Positions 1-9,926 of a stretch of 64,000 nt of DNA are shown piece after piece. Below the pieces are notes generated by a model that saw only the letters and a list, made by a program, of their open reading frames with translations, had not been told where the DNA came from and did not search any database. The stretch is from Neorhizobium petrolearium (GTDB lineage Bacteria > Pseudomonadota > Alphaproteobacteria > Rhizobiales > Rhizobiaceae): the NCBI RefSeq assembly GCF_017873175.1, contig NZ_JAGGJW010000019.1, forward strand, positions 1 to 64,000, read 5' to 3'. Within the stretch, counting starts at the first letter, position 1, and each line of letters starts with the position of its first letter. Made by a program: the position numbers and the translations under genes.

Positions 1-95
1 CGACCCGATACGACAAGACACGAAAATCCTTCTCGGCATTCCTCGCCCTGGCAGCCGCAAAGATATGGCTGCCATACTTTGTCAACAGGACCTAG
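1..95 (+). mobile_element. 3' end of an IS5-family-type transposase (partial, cut by window edge)
   Basis: Frame 3 is open from the window edge and ends at TAG 93-95. It encodes a 30-residue tail with 'TRYDKTRKSF' followed by 'LALAAAKIWLPYFVN'. This resembles the C-terminal end of IS5-family transposases, where a conserved Arg/Tyr/Asp-Lys block is followed by a hydrophobic helix ending in a short polar tail. The rest of the element lies outside the window, so the group and intactness cannot be judged. It places an insertion sequence directly next to the defence locus that starts at 229. The assignment rests on a short motif only. Confidence 0.55.
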
Positions 96-228
96 GCCGC
101 CGGAACCCCAGCTTTCACTTTCTCCAATTAAGAACAGCCACCTCAGACGGGTTAAACACCATTGCTAAATAAGTTGATCGAATCAGTTCTTCGTCTACAA
201 CTTAGCCGGAAACTCGGGGGCGGAGCTT
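96..228 (+). promoter_or_regulatory. Upstream region and candidate promoter of sspF
   Basis: No coding sequence is visible. A possible sigma70-type promoter is TTGATC at 174-179 and TACAAC at 196-201, with 16 bases between them. A purine-rich GGGGGCGGAG stretch precedes the TTG start at 229. The terminal inverted repeat of the upstream insertion sequence should fall within about 96-125 but cannot be defined without its left end. The promoter is a weak inference from spacing. Confidence 0.3.
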
Positions 229-2073
229 TTGTCGGAAACACCTTCTACTCATGCGTGGATACGGTTTTTAAGGAACTACGGGCCGATACCCACCAATGAC
301 AATATGTATGACGAGACGATCCAGCGCGCGCTCCGACGTCATAAGATCCGGCCGATCACGCTCCCCGCGCCGCTTCGCGACGAACTCGTTGAAAATTTTC
401 GCGGCCCCTCCCCAGGGTCATACATCATCACCGGTACAGCAGGTGATGGAAAAACATATCATTGCCGAGAAGTCTGGATCGAACTCGGCGGCGACGCGAA
501 CCTCTGGAACCTGGGCGACAAGGTTCAGCGTTTGGACCTTGGCGACGGCCGCTTACTTGTCGTCGTCAAAGATTTGAGCGAACTGCGCGATGACGAAAGT
601 GCGTCGCTTATCGCAGAATTCTCGGCCGATATCGCGAACCCAGCCGCCTCAACATCCTACCTCCTTGCCGCCAATCACGGGCAGCTCCTCGAGAAATTCA
701 AATCGGCGCCGAAGACGCCTGAGATCGAACGGGCCAGCCAGGTTGTCGAAGACCTCTTGGTAACCGGGGTGACGAACGACGCGGGAATTCGTCTCGAACT
801 GAGAGACCTCAGTCGATCTCCGGCGGCCCAGATGGTGACGGCGATCATCGAGGCGATGACCGAGCATGAAGGTTGGCAGGGGTGCGACAGCTGCTCCGTG
901 CGCAGCGACGGCGCAATCTGTCCCATCTTCGAAAATCGCCGTCGGCTCATAGGCGTCGGCGAAGAGGATCCATTCAAAAGGCGACTAGCGGCGATCATTG
1001 AACTCAGCGAGCGTAACGGGAGCCATTTTCCGGTGCGTCAACTCCTGGCCCTGATCGCCAACAGTCTCCTCGGCCATCCCGAGGCCCGGGACGGCTTGAT
1101 GACATGCGCCGACGTGCCTGCGCTTCAGGACGCCGGACACCTCGATCTTGCGAGCATCTACCGCAACATTTTTGGCGAAAATCTGAAGCCAAGCAGGGCC
1201 GAGAAGACGGAGCTTTTCCGTAAGCTCAATGCGTTCGGGATCGGTGCGGAAACGAGCAACCGGGTTGATAATCTGCTCGTCTATGGCGCTGATGATCCGG
1301 CCTTCAAAGCCGACTACGATGAACTTGTCGTCTCGGATCCTGTGTACGGGGCGACGGCCGCCTTCACCAGTGCTCAACGCACATACCTCGAGGGCGCTGA
1401 TCCTAATGAACGCACCGCTTTCCTTGGAGCGCTTCGCGCACAACGGCAGCGCCTGTTTTTTATGATGCCGGAGCCCAAGCTCGACGAGTACGATCTCTGG
1501 GACCTCAGCGTGTTTCGTTACGCGGGCCTGTACCTCGAAACGGCGCAAAAAATTTCCAGCGGACAAACCGCTCCCCGGCAGGCGGTCAGTATGATTGTCC
1601 GCGGGCTGAATCGTATCTTCACGGGGATGTTGGTTCAGAACCAGGATGAGCTTGTGCTTGCGACGTCTGGCAGCTTTTCGCAGTCGAAGCGCAGTCCGCT
1701 GCTCGATGAAATCATCTCCGTGCCTCGAGCGAGCGGTGAAGAGGTCAGCGTTGTCTCGGACAAAGCCGGCCGAAACTTCGGAGTCTCGGTCAAGCTGGTA
1801 CGCGGTGGCGAAATTCCTCCTGTGTTCCTGGCATTGTCGCCGACTAGGTTCGAGTTCCTCGGGCGCGTCGCCGAGGGTGCCCTCCCCAGCAGTTTTTCGC
1901 TTGAGTGCCACGAAGATCTACTGGCCTTCAAAGCCCGGCTGCTGCGGGAGACCGAAAACCGCCGCAAGCTCGATGGCGATGACGTGACCGCAGACGGAGA
2001 ACTCGTTCTGCGGTTTATCGACATCAATTCCGATGGCCGCGCTCAGCCGCGACGCGTGATCGTGCGAGTATGA
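229..2073 (+). CDS. sspF: SspF/DptF-like P-loop protein of a phosphorothioate-dependent restriction module
   Basis: A 614-aa protein. It has a Walker A motif 'GTAGDGKT' at about residues 69-76, close to the N-terminus, as in the DptF/SspF family of PT-linked restriction proteins. A Cys-rich stretch 'CDSCSVRSDGAICP' lies near residues 220-233 and could bind metal. The family is thought to act with SspG and SspH to damage DNA that lacks phosphorothioate marks. The start is TTG at 229; the first internal ATG (305) would leave less sequence before the P-loop. The stop overlaps the next start as ATGA at 2070-2073, so sspF-G-H is one translationally coupled operon. The family call rests on the P-loop position plus context. 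Residues responsible for nuclease activity are not recognisable. Confidence 0.75.
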   Translation: MSETPSTHAWIRFLRNYGPIPTNDNMYDETIQRALRRHKIRPITLPAPLRDELVENFRGPSPGSYIITGTAGDGKTYHCREVWIELGGDANLWNLGDKVQRLDLGDGRLLVVVKDLSELRDDESASLIAEFSADIANPAASTSYLLAANHGQLLEKFKSAPKTPEIERASQVVEDLLVTGVTNDAGIRLELRDLSRSPAAQMVTAIIEAMTEHEGWQGCDSCSVRSDGAICPIFENRRRLIGVGEEDPFKRRLAAIIELSERNGSHFPVRQLLALIANSLLGHPEARDGLMTCADVPALQDAGHLDLASIYRNIFGENLKPSRAEKTELFRKLNAFGIGAETSNRVDNLLVYGADDPAFKADYDELVVSDPVYGATAAFTSAQRTYLEGADPNERTAFLGALRAQRQRLFFMMPEPKLDEYDLWDLSVFRYAGLYLETAQKISSGQTAPRQAVSMIVRGLNRIFTGMLVQNQDELVLATSGSFSQSKRSPLLDEIISVPRASGEEVSVVSDKAGRNFGVSVKLVRGGEIPPVFLALSPTRFEFLGRVAEGALPSSFSLECHEDLLAFKARLLRETENRRKLDGDDVTADGELVLRFIDINSDGRAQPRRVIVRV

Positions 2074-3617
2074 CAATGGAATTTCTTGATCGCCCTACCC
2101 AGTTCGAAGAACGCGCCGGTCCTGCCTATTGGATCGACGAAGCGATCTGGGGACATCGCCTTCATGACGAGCAGTCACCGTGGCTAACGTTTCTCGAGTT
2201 TCTGACGGTGCTCCTGTCGGAGCACCGTGAAGGGCGCGCACTCAGCGAGGAGGTGTATAACAGTCTCTCGTATAAGCCACAGCTTCAGCTACGTCTGCGC
2301 AACCTCGTGTTCAACAATCCGCATGTTATGACGGTTCGCGCCGAAGCGGGATCAGACGATGCGGCTTGGTCGCTTTGGCTCGATAAAATGGCGGAAACGG
2401 CAGGCGGCATCGACAAGCCTGATTTCAAGTATCTTCGCGATCGCTTCGAAACGTTCGACGATTTCGCGGCCGTCTTGAGCTTCCTTCAAGGCTCAGCGAT
2501 TGAGGGGTCGAGCAACAAGCGGTGGAGCTCCAAATTCGTCTTCCCGTTTGGGCCGCATTCTCTGTTCGAAGACGTCAACGTCAAGCCAAACGGTAGCGTC
2601 TCGAACGATCGCCGCTTTTTTGCCCGCACCGGCGAAATCCTCTATCTCATGTTAAGCAGGAGCAAACACGCTGACGAGCTTCGCGCCTTGCTGACCTCTC
2701 GTTTTCTGGATCAACCGGCACCCTATGATGCGATGGCGCGCGCGCTCCAGGGAGACATCCAGCTCGCCAAGGCAGAACGTGGGGGCGCCTATCTGCCATG
2801 TTCGCGGCATCCTGTCTTCGATCGAATGGCGCAAGATTGGCTTTCGATCCTGAAGTTGCCCATTCCCGGCCACGACGCAATCCCGCACCTTGTGACCACT
2901 GCTGGTCTCAATTTGCTTCTTTATCAACTCGATCGGGCAAGAGAGCTGCTTGATCGTTCTCCTGTCGAACTCGTTTGCGAAATCGTCTCGCCCAAAAAGT
3001 CCGTTGTGCGGGATCTGTCGGCCGACTCCTATCAACACAACAACATGCTGCCGCAACTGGCGATCGAGCGATTTATCATGCGCATTGCCGAGACGCCGGC
3101 CTGGACGGCCGCCGTTGCATCTGACGAACCCGTCTTGAGGGCCAGTGACCTGATGCAGCGCGAGTTTGGATGGCCGGACGGGGACGAAGACGACACCGTC
3201 GGCGATCCGAAGGATCTGCTTGACGAGCTGCTCAGGAAGGCCACTACCCGTCACAAGCAGCACGTGGGCAAGATTCATGCGACGTGGTCGCGGGCAATCG
3301 GACTGTCGTCACGTCGATCGAGCAGGCGCGTGCGCTACGCACCGACCGATCGGTTGCTGAAGACCCTCGTCGTCGCCTGCGTGGATAACAGGCTCGAATT
3401 CAAAGATTTCCTGGCGTGCTTGCATCATCGGTACGGGATCGTCATCGGGGATGCGCAGGCACGATCATTTGTCGATGCCGGGACCGCGGACCAGGAAGAC
3501 TTTTCGGACAATGCCCATCGCCTTGAAGAACGATTGGCAAGCCTGGGTCTGCTGAGACGCCTATCCGACAGCTGCGCCTACGTCGAAAACCCATTCCAGA
3601 GAGCGATAGCCGAGTGA
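2070..3617 (+). CDS. sspG: SspG/DptG-like protein of the PT-dependent restriction module
   Basis: A 515-aa protein without a recognisable P-loop, membrane segment or signal peptide. It is rich in charged and aromatic residues and has no motif I can name. Its identity as the middle component (SspG, comparable to DptG) comes from its position between a DptF-like P-loop protein and a giant FtsK-type ATPase, and from the four-base overlaps at both ends (ATGA with sspF, GTGA with sspH). Such tight coupling suggests fixed stoichiometry in a complex. In the described SspFGH systems this component is needed for restriction of non-modified DNA; its biochemical role is not visible here. Confidence 0.65.
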   Translation: MTMEFLDRPTQFEERAGPAYWIDEAIWGHRLHDEQSPWLTFLEFLTVLLSEHREGRALSEEVYNSLSYKPQLQLRLRNLVFNNPHVMTVRAEAGSDDAAWSLWLDKMAETAGGIDKPDFKYLRDRFETFDDFAAVLSFLQGSAIEGSSNKRWSSKFVFPFGPHSLFEDVNVKPNGSVSNDRRFFARTGEILYLMLSRSKHADELRALLTSRFLDQPAPYDAMARALQGDIQLAKAERGGAYLPCSRHPVFDRMAQDWLSILKLPIPGHDAIPHLVTTAGLNLLLYQLDRARELLDRSPVELVCEIVSPKKSVVRDLSADSYQHNNMLPQLAIERFIMRIAETPAWTAAVASDEPVLRASDLMQREFGWPDGDEDDTVGDPKDLLDELLRKATTRHKQHVGKIHATWSRAIGLSSRRSSRRVRYAPTDRLLKTLVVACVDNRLEFKDFLACLHHRYGIVIGDAQARSFVDAGTADQEDFSDNAHRLEERLASLGLLRRLSDSCAYVENPFQRAIAE

Positions 3618-6600
3618 ACCCCTCTGATCTCATTGGCGCCGCCGGCGCGACATCGATCCGTTTGCGTCTTGACGCGCTCTCGCCGGAAGATGGAATGGCG
3701 CGATATCTTCTTGATCGTCTGACCGGCGAGCAGGTCGCCGCAATCACCCAGGCGTTGCTCACCGATGCGAAAGCCACTGAGCTTCTGAACATTGCGTTGC
3801 CGCGCAGCCTGGTTTCACCGTTCGGACTTCCGGACAGTGTGATGACGGACGAGCGGATGGTAGCGATCCGGCATGCCGACTACGACCGTCCCGCACTTCT
3901 CTTCGCCAACACGGATGAGGACCAAGGTGCCTCTCTCGGGGATGTGACCCTGATTGGCGCGAAACAGCTGACGGAGGAGCCGGGGCCTTGGGTCGAGGCC
4001 GCCGCCGCGGGTCTTGGTCTGAGCGAGGGCCAGGTCGCGACTTGGATGGCTGCGTTGAAGGGGCTGACCGCGGCCGATGACTGGACGCTCCACCAGATTG
4101 CAACCTATGTCGCGATGACCCGCACGCGCATCGAAACCGATGCGGTGCCTGTCACGGACGCATTGGGGTGGGCATTGTCGGCGTTGCGCCTGCCGCGCGA
4201 CAGCGGTTACTTCCTGGGGCTTGGCGAACGCGAACGCGAAGTCCCGCGTCGGTGGAAAAAGCTGTTCGAAAAGCTCGTCGCCGAGCGCAAGCCTTTGATG
4301 GTCAAGCAGCGTCCCAATCGCCAGCTTATCGAAAATGACGAGTTGAGAGAGCAGTTCGCGGAGGTGCGGGACGATATCCCGGCGGAGGTCCATTCGGCCA
4401 TCGAGGCTTTCATTGAGGCTGCGCCAGGGTGGGGCCCACAAGCAGAAGCGCTCAGCCTGTTCGAATGGGAGGCCGAGAGTGTTCTTCAGCTGTTTTCCGG
4501 GATTAAGCTGAAGAAAACCTCGCTCGCCCAAGAGACAATCAATTTCTTCGAGTTCACGTTTCCCGACCGACTGAGCCCAGCCGACAACGAATACCTCCGC
4601 GCTCTCAAGGGGCGGTCGCTGAAGGAGACGCGGGAGGATGATCGCGAGTTTTTCGAGGCTCACAGGGATGATCTGGCGCAAGACAAGGCTCTCAGGGTCA
4701 AGTGGGAGCGCTTCGTCTTCGGTCGCCCGATCGAGTGCACAGATTTCCTTGAGGGCCTGCTGCGAGTCATCGAACGTCTCTTTGGCCAAGTGAACCTCGG
4801 AGGTGGGCCCCGTAAACTGAGCATTAAGTCGGCCAGGCGATCGCGTAACCAGTGGCTCGACCTCAATGCCGACGTTGGCCTGTATTTCGGCCTGCGCTAC
4901 AGAGGGTTGCCCGCGCTTCTCGGCGCAGCCGTCGAATGGGACGTACCCCATCTCTTCAGCTACGAAGAACTGCTCGATCGCGCAAAAGCACGTCAGAAAA
5001 AGTACCGGCGAAACGAGTCGACGGCGCGAAGTGCCTTGCAGATCAAATTCGATGTGGCGCTAACAGCAGGACGGGAGCGGGCAACCGTTCAGCTCGTGTG
5101 GACCGGCCAGCCATCAGCCATCGGCCTGGAACTGCCGAAAGATCTCGGTCGCCTCATCAAGCGCCCGTTTGGGCGCAGCAGCGTTGCGCGTCTCTCGGTT
5201 AGTCGAAAGGGTGCCCTCCAGTCGGTTTCTCTGAGCGATACGGGAACGCTGCAACCAGCCTTCGGGCAGGATGCCGGAACGCTTATTCCGCGCACGAGCA
5301 CCGGAATCGACCTTGCGAAGCTCTTCCCAAAACTCTTGAAGGAGGCGAAGGAGGCAGGCCGGATCACACAGGCGGGCGCTGACGACATTGCTGCGGCGTG
5401 GAAGCAATTCGCCACCATATATGCGGACGCACTTACATCACTGCAGTCGTCCGGGTACGCGTCTGCCACCCTCATCGCGCAGGCTGACGCCTACGGCGCC
5501 CTGCTGAACAGTTTGGCCAGAAATGCCATAGGTGATCTTAACCGCCGCGATATCTGGGAGCCGGTGCTGCGGATCGGGACGATCGAAGTCCTCGGCAGCG
5601 CGCCCTCAGCCATTGTCGCGCCTTGGCATCCACTGCGCTTGGCTGGTGTCGCGGCCAAAATGCGATCGGTGACAGGCTTGGCCGATTACCTGTTGTCGGA
5701 TGTCGATGTGAACTTCGGCGACCCGCGTCTGTTTTTCAGCGATCTACGCGACGAACTCAACCATCCTCTCTATCCTGAAGTGGCCGTCGGCTATGACGGC
5801 AGCGAACCTGTCCTGCTCACGGAAACAAGCACAGTCAACGACTACAGTCTGATCGAGCGGCCGGTCCGAGATCCATCCGAGGCGACCACGGATGTCGATC
5901 CCTCCGAGGCCGCAAGACAGATCCGCGCTCTGCTCGAACGCTATCTCGACCTGCAGCCGCATGAGCGGTCGAATCTCAGCATCATGCTCTACAATTGCGA
6001 TGCGGCCGGGTTGCCGCTCGCAACCGTGAGCGCGCTAAGTTCGGTGCAGGACCAGGAAGAAGTTCATTGCAATGTGCTGGTCCGCCATCGCGACCGGGCC
6101 CGCTTGTCTGGAGTCTACACCGAGCTGCTTGAACGATCGGAAAACGATCCCGACGCGGTTGTGGTCAGCGAGACATCGCGGAATTTCATGTCGAAGCTGC
6201 GCATCGGCGTCATGCTCGACGTCGCGGGCGGATCAAAATCGGGCGGAGCACGCGAGATAGACGTGGCATTCCTGCACGACGTTGTGTCCCGTCAAGCGCG
6301 CGAACAGTGGTTTTCGGTTCCGGCCTTGACGGATAACCCTACCTTGCTGGAACACGTGCCCGCGCGCTGGTCGTACCGGCGCGTCACTGCCGAAGACGAA
6401 CTCAAGGCGACGAGCTACTTAACCTGCCCGCGTCAGCCAAATGCTGGCTGGGCCTATATCGATGCCGTTGCAAACGTTATTCGACGCCAATCGCACGGCC
6501 CGGACGAACATTATCTCCCGGCTCGCCAAATCTCGTTTCAGGATGGCGGCCTGAAGGGGATGTTCGACGAGGTGCATAAACTGGCGGAGTGGGTCGCCAC

Positions 6601-9073
6601 CTATGACGATCTTCTCGACAAGCGGCAGCTTGCTGCCCAAGGGATCAACGTGATCCGGTATCGTCGCCAACGCACGCACGGCCGCAACATGGTTGTGTCG
6701 TCGACATCGGAGCTGCGAATACTTCACGTGCTGGTCAAGCGGCGGCTTGCGGAACTCTCCTTGGGTCTTGACGACGACCGCCTTGCGGGTCTCGCGCGGC
6801 GAATGATCGAAGACGCCAATGCTATATCGGGCGATATCGTACTGCGGGCAGCCAAACGGGGTGTCTCGGCCGGCGAGCTAATCGGTCTGGTGCTGAGCCG
6901 GGCGCTGGTCGAACAAGAGCTTGGTGAGCGCGCAGCCGTTGCCTGGTTCCTCCTCGATGATTATGCGGAATGGCTGGGACAGAAGGAAGAGGGCATCGCT
7001 GACATCCTTGGCATCAGCCTCTCGACAGGTGAGGATGGTCTTCCGAAGCTGAGGGCAATCGTGACCGAAGCGAAATACGTCGACCAATCCGGTTTAGCTG
7101 AGGCGAGTCGGAAGTCACGCAGTCAGTTGCGACAGACGGTCGCCCGGATCGATGACGCGCTGTTTGGCGATCCCGGACGCCTCGATCGCGACCTCTGGCT
7201 TTCCCGGATCTCCGATTTGCTGCTGGACGGGACAGCAGCCTTGGGTCAGGCAAATCTTCTCGAACGCGTTCGTGACGGCATTCGCCGGGGCGCTGTCCCG
7301 ATAGATTTGCGCGGCTACTCGCATATTTTCATTTCCGGCCCGGCTACGGACGGCAGTTCGCCGGGAGAGCAGGATGAGTTGCCGGAAATTCAGATGGGGC
7401 TCCAGGAAACGTTCACGCGCGAGGGGCTTCGCAAACTGATCAAGGCTTACGAGGCGAAACAGAGCCTGACCGAACTTCGCGGCCAGCTTGGCGAAAAGCA
7501 TACGTGGAACTCGGTCAGTTATCGTCACCCGGCGCCGCGGGTCGATTGGACGAAGACTATCAAAGAAGAGCATTCGATTACGGGGAGCGAAAAGCCTATC
7601 AGCCATGACTATGATCAAGATGACGACGAGGGCGATCCCGAAGGCGGAATTGTTATTGAGGCCGTAGAACCGGGCACAAACGGCAATGGTTCGGTCGCCG
7701 TGAGCGGCGACGACGGCGGTCTGTCCGGCGGGGAAATCACCCCCGCCCCAGCTCCGAACCAAACCAAAGACCGGCCAACCATCTCACTACCTTCTTTGAC
7801 GAACACGCAACCGGGTGCTTCTGCGTTGCCGAGCGGCGGCACGGCTGCTCCGACGCCCGACAAATTTCCTCGCGCCGGCGCCGAGAAGGGCATTGCCGCT
7901 CTCATCGAAGCTCGCGCTCAGAAAGCTCGCGAAAACTCGGCAGATGAACGTGAGTGGCTGGACAGCACCGCACAAAAGCTGCGCTCCGCACTGCTCGGCT
8001 ACAATCTCCAAGCCAAGATCGTCGGGACGCGCCTAACCCCAAACGCCGCACTCATCCGTTTCATGGGGTCGGATCGTCTGCGCGTTGAAGACATCGAAGC
8101 GAAACAATCATCCCTGCTGACGACGCATGGGCTTAGGTTGATCTCGATTTCACCATTGCCGGGCGAGATCGTCGTCGGCGTAGCGCGGCCTCAGCGACAG
8201 GTGGTTTCTCTTTGGGATGTTTGGGGCCGACGGGAAATTAATCGCAATGCCGCGGGCGTGAGCACGTCCTTCGTGCTCGGCTTGAAGGAACTTGACGGCG
8301 ATATCCTCTATCTGAACCTTGGTGGCCCTTTCGCCGGCGGACAACAGCATGAGCCCCACACGCTCGTCGCGGGCGCAACGGGGTCTGGGAAATCCGTGCT
8401 GATCCAAGCACTCCTCCTCGATATCGCTGCGACCAACTCCAGTGATCTGGCGCACATCCACCTGATCGACCCGAAGATGGGTGTCGACTATGCGGCAATC
8501 GAGCGGCTACCGCATCTGCAGGGCGGGGTGATTGTCGACCAAACGCGGGCGGTTGAAGTCATGGAGGGTCTCGTCACAGAGATGGAGCGCCGCTATGAGC
8601 TTTTCCGGTCCAAGGGAGCTCGAGACATTCGAGCATTCAACTCCAAAGTCGACACTGCTGAGCGGCTGCCATACGTCTTCCTGGTCCATGACGAGTTTGC
8701 GGAATGGATGCTGACAGAAGATTACAAATCCGCCGTGACATCCAACGTTTCGCGCTTGGGGGTGAAGGCGCGCGCCGCCGGCATGCATCTGATCTTCGCT
8801 GCGCAACGGCCCGATGCCAATGTCATGCCAATGCAGCTACGCGACAACCTCGGCAACAGATTGATTTTGAAGGTTGCAAGCGTCGGGACATCCGAAATCG
8901 CGCTCGGCGTGAAGGGAGCGGAACAGCTCTTGGGGCTCGGCCACCTTGCGGCAAGGCTGAGCGGTGAGCCGGCAATCATATATGCCCAGGCGCCGTTCCT
9001 GTCCGATGACGATATAGACGCCGCGGTTGACGCAATTCTGGCCAGTGACGCCGTTAGTGGTCCGGCTGACTAA
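3614..9073 (+). CDS. sspH: SspH/DptH-like giant ATPase with C-terminal FtsK/SpoIIIE-type motor domain
   Basis: An 1819-aa protein with GTG start overlapping the sspG stop. The last about 300 residues form an FtsK/HerA-like P-loop domain: Walker A 'GATGSGKS' near residue 1587, and Walker B-like 'YVFLVHDEFAEW' near 1685. An Arg-containing 'RAAGMHLIFAAQRPD' segment, typical of these DNA motors, follows. Before it, residues about 1330-1420 are a low-complexity Asp/Gly/Pro/Ser/Thr-rich linker. The N-terminal 1300 residues have no motif I recognise and probably hold the effector or DNA-binding functions. This layout matches DptH/SspH, the large motor of PT-dependent restriction. It is the last gene of sspFGH and converges with sspD, 13 bases away. 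Confidence 0.75.
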   Translation: MNPSDLIGAAGATSIRLRLDALSPEDGMARYLLDRLTGEQVAAITQALLTDAKATELLNIALPRSLVSPFGLPDSVMTDERMVAIRHADYDRPALLFANTDEDQGASLGDVTLIGAKQLTEEPGPWVEAAAAGLGLSEGQVATWMAALKGLTAADDWTLHQIATYVAMTRTRIETDAVPVTDALGWALSALRLPRDSGYFLGLGEREREVPRRWKKLFEKLVAERKPLMVKQRPNRQLIENDELREQFAEVRDDIPAEVHSAIEAFIEAAPGWGPQAEALSLFEWEAESVLQLFSGIKLKKTSLAQETINFFEFTFPDRLSPADNEYLRALKGRSLKETREDDREFFEAHRDDLAQDKALRVKWERFVFGRPIECTDFLEGLLRVIERLFGQVNLGGGPRKLSIKSARRSRNQWLDLNADVGLYFGLRYRGLPALLGAAVEWDVPHLFSYEELLDRAKARQKKYRRNESTARSALQIKFDVALTAGRERATVQLVWTGQPSAIGLELPKDLGRLIKRPFGRSSVARLSVSRKGALQSVSLSDTGTLQPAFGQDAGTLIPRTSTGIDLAKLFPKLLKEAKEAGRITQAGADDIAAAWKQFATIYADALTSLQSSGYASATLIAQADAYGALLNSLARNAIGDLNRRDIWEPVLRIGTIEVLGSAPSAIVAPWHPLRLAGVAAKMRSVTGLADYLLSDVDVNFGDPRLFFSDLRDELNHPLYPEVAVGYDGSEPVLLTETSTVNDYSLIERPVRDPSEATTDVDPSEAARQIRALLERYLDLQPHERSNLSIMLYNCDAAGLPLATVSALSSVQDQEEVHCNVLVRHRDRARLSGVYTELLERSENDPDAVVVSETSRNFMSKLRIGVMLDVAGGSKSGGAREIDVAFLHDVVSRQAREQWFSVPALTDNPTLLEHVPARWSYRRVTAEDELKATSYLTCPRQPNAGWAYIDAVANVIRRQSHGPDEHYLPARQISFQDGGLKGMFDEVHKLAEWVATYDDLLDKRQLAAQGINVIRYRRQRTHGRNMVVSSTSELRILHVLVKRRLAELSLGLDDDRLAGLARRMIEDANAISGDIVLRAAKRGVSAGELIGLVLSRALVEQELGERAAVAWFLLDDYAEWLGQKEEGIADILGISLSTGEDGLPKLRAIVTEAKYVDQSGLAEASRKSRSQLRQTVARIDDALFGDPGRLDRDLWLSRISDLLLDGTAALGQANLLERVRDGIRRGAVPIDLRGYSHIFISGPATDGSSPGEQDELPEIQMGLQETFTREGLRKLIKAYEAKQSLTELRGQLGEKHTWNSVSYRHPAPRVDWTKTIKEEHSITGSEKPISHDYDQDDDEGDPEGGIVIEAVEPGTNGNGSVAVSGDDGGLSGGEITPAPAPNQTKDRPTISLPSLTNTQPGASALPSGGTAAPTPDKFPRAGAEKGIAALIEARAQKARENSADEREWLDSTAQKLRSALLGYNLQAKIVGTRLTPNAALIRFMGSDRLRVEDIEAKQSSLLTTHGLRLISISPLPGEIVVGVARPQRQVVSLWDVWGRREINRNAAGVSTSFVLGLKELDGDILYLNLGGPFAGGQQHEPHTLVAGATGSGKSVLIQALLLDIAATNSSDLAHIHLIDPKMGVDYAAIERLPHLQGGVIVDQTRAVEVMEGLVTEMERRYELFRSKGARDIRAFNSKVDTAERLPYVFLVHDEFAEWMLTEDYKSAVTSNVSRLGVKARAAGMHLIFAAQRPDANVMPMQLRDNLGNRLILKVASVGTSEIALGVKGAEQLLGLGHLAARLSGEPAIIYAQAPFLSDDDIDAAVDAILASDAVSGPAD

Positions 9074-9078
9074 GCCGG
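9062..9078. terminator. Hairpin between convergent sspH and sspD
   Basis: CCGGCT (9062-9067) and AGCCGG (9073-9078) form a perfect 6-bp stem around GACTA. It overlaps the sspH stop codon and sits between the two convergent operons, the place where a bidirectional terminator would be expected. It lacks a T-tract on either side, so it may only be a weak or factor-dependent stop, or chance in GC-rich DNA. Confidence 0.35.
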
Positions 9079-9086
9079 CCGGGGGA

Positions 9087-9926
9087 TTACTTGTGGCAGA
9101 CGACGCAGCTAGCGGCTGCTTCGTCGAGCCCGTAGACGTCGTCGATCGTCTCCGAAGTTCTGCCGGATAGCGGATTGATCCGCCGGCCGCGCCGCAGTCG
9201 CTCCCGGCGTTTCTCGTAGTCTGACTTGATCTGTTCGACCCGTTCGGGCGAGATCAATTCCGTGAGGCTTTCGCCCTGGCTCCACGTGAAGGGCGAGCCG
9301 TCTCGCAACGCGGTCTTTTCATAATCGACGGCCTCGGCAAAGCGATCCGGATGATGTTCGGCGAGCCGAACCCATTCGATCTTTTGCTGATAGAAGCAGA
9401 ATGTGCAGCCAGACCGCGAACGCCATTGATAGTAGGCCGGCTCACCGACGTCGGACTGCTCAAGTATCTCAATGACACCGGTCCGATCGACGCCTGCTTC
9501 ACGAAGCGGAAGATGGACCCGCATGTTGGGGTGTGTGGCTTGATAGCCCTCGCGGCTTGGCTCATCGGCTCGGATGGCGACGTAGGAGTGGACGATCGTC
9601 CCGCTTTCCAGATCCTTTTGCAGCCAATGCTCCAGCGGCCGGAGTTTCAGCTGTCGCGTGCACCAGCGGGTGCGGGGTGAGGGGAGAAAATTGCCGTACT
9701 CGTCCAACCAGAAATCGAAATCGCGATCGGGGTTAAGCCGCTGGATCGGCCGGCCCAAAAAGCCTTCGAGCTTATCGAGGAAACTATAGACCTCAGGCAG
9801 TTCCTTACCGGTATCCGTGAAGAAATACTCGATCGGCAGCTCTGGATGATGCTGCCGCATGTAAACGGCGAGCGCGGCGCTGTCGCGCCCGCCCGAGAGC
9901 CCGAGGATATGACGTTCCCCACTCAT
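9087..9926 (-). CDS. sspD: SspD, PAPS-reductase/ATP-pyrophosphatase (PP-loop) family DNA phosphorothioation protein
   Basis: A 279-aa protein of the adenine nucleotide alpha-hydrolase fold. The PP-loop 'SGGRDS' is at residues 11-16. Cysteines occur in 'RWCTRQ' (Cys89), 'GCTFCFY' (Cys174 and Cys177) and the C-terminal 'SCVVCHK' (Cys274 and Cys277); the CxxC pairs fit an iron-sulfur cluster, as in DndC/SspD. The family activates the DNA backbone with ATP so that sulfur can replace a non-bridging oxygen. The ATG at 9926 overlaps the sspC TGA (ATGA), and the gene ends the sspA-B-C-D operon. A plain assimilatory PAPS reductase is unlikely, given the operon. Confidence 0.85.
   Translation of the reverse strand: MSGERHILGLSGGRDSAALAVYMRQHHPELPIEYFFTDTGKELPEVYSFLDKLEGFLGRPIQRLNPDRDFDFWLDEYGNFLPSPRTRWCTRQLKLRPLEHWLQKDLESGTIVHSYVAIRADEPSREGYQATHPNMRVHLPLREAGVDRTGVIEILEQSDVGEPAYYQWRSRSGCTFCFYQQKIEWVRLAEHHPDRFAEAVDYEKTALRDGSPFTWSQGESLTELISPERVEQIKSDYEKRRERLRRGRRINPLSGRTSETIDDVYGLDEAAASCVVCHK

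Noticed and set aside
985..1911. 308-codon minus-strand frame inside sspF
   Set aside because: Shadow of sspF; no start signal and no recognisable product.
229..9073. BREX or DISARM interpretation of the giant-protein operon
   Set aside because: No PglZ, BrxL, Lon-like or DISARM helicase/methylase/PLD set; the operon order fits DptF/G/H-like SspFGH.
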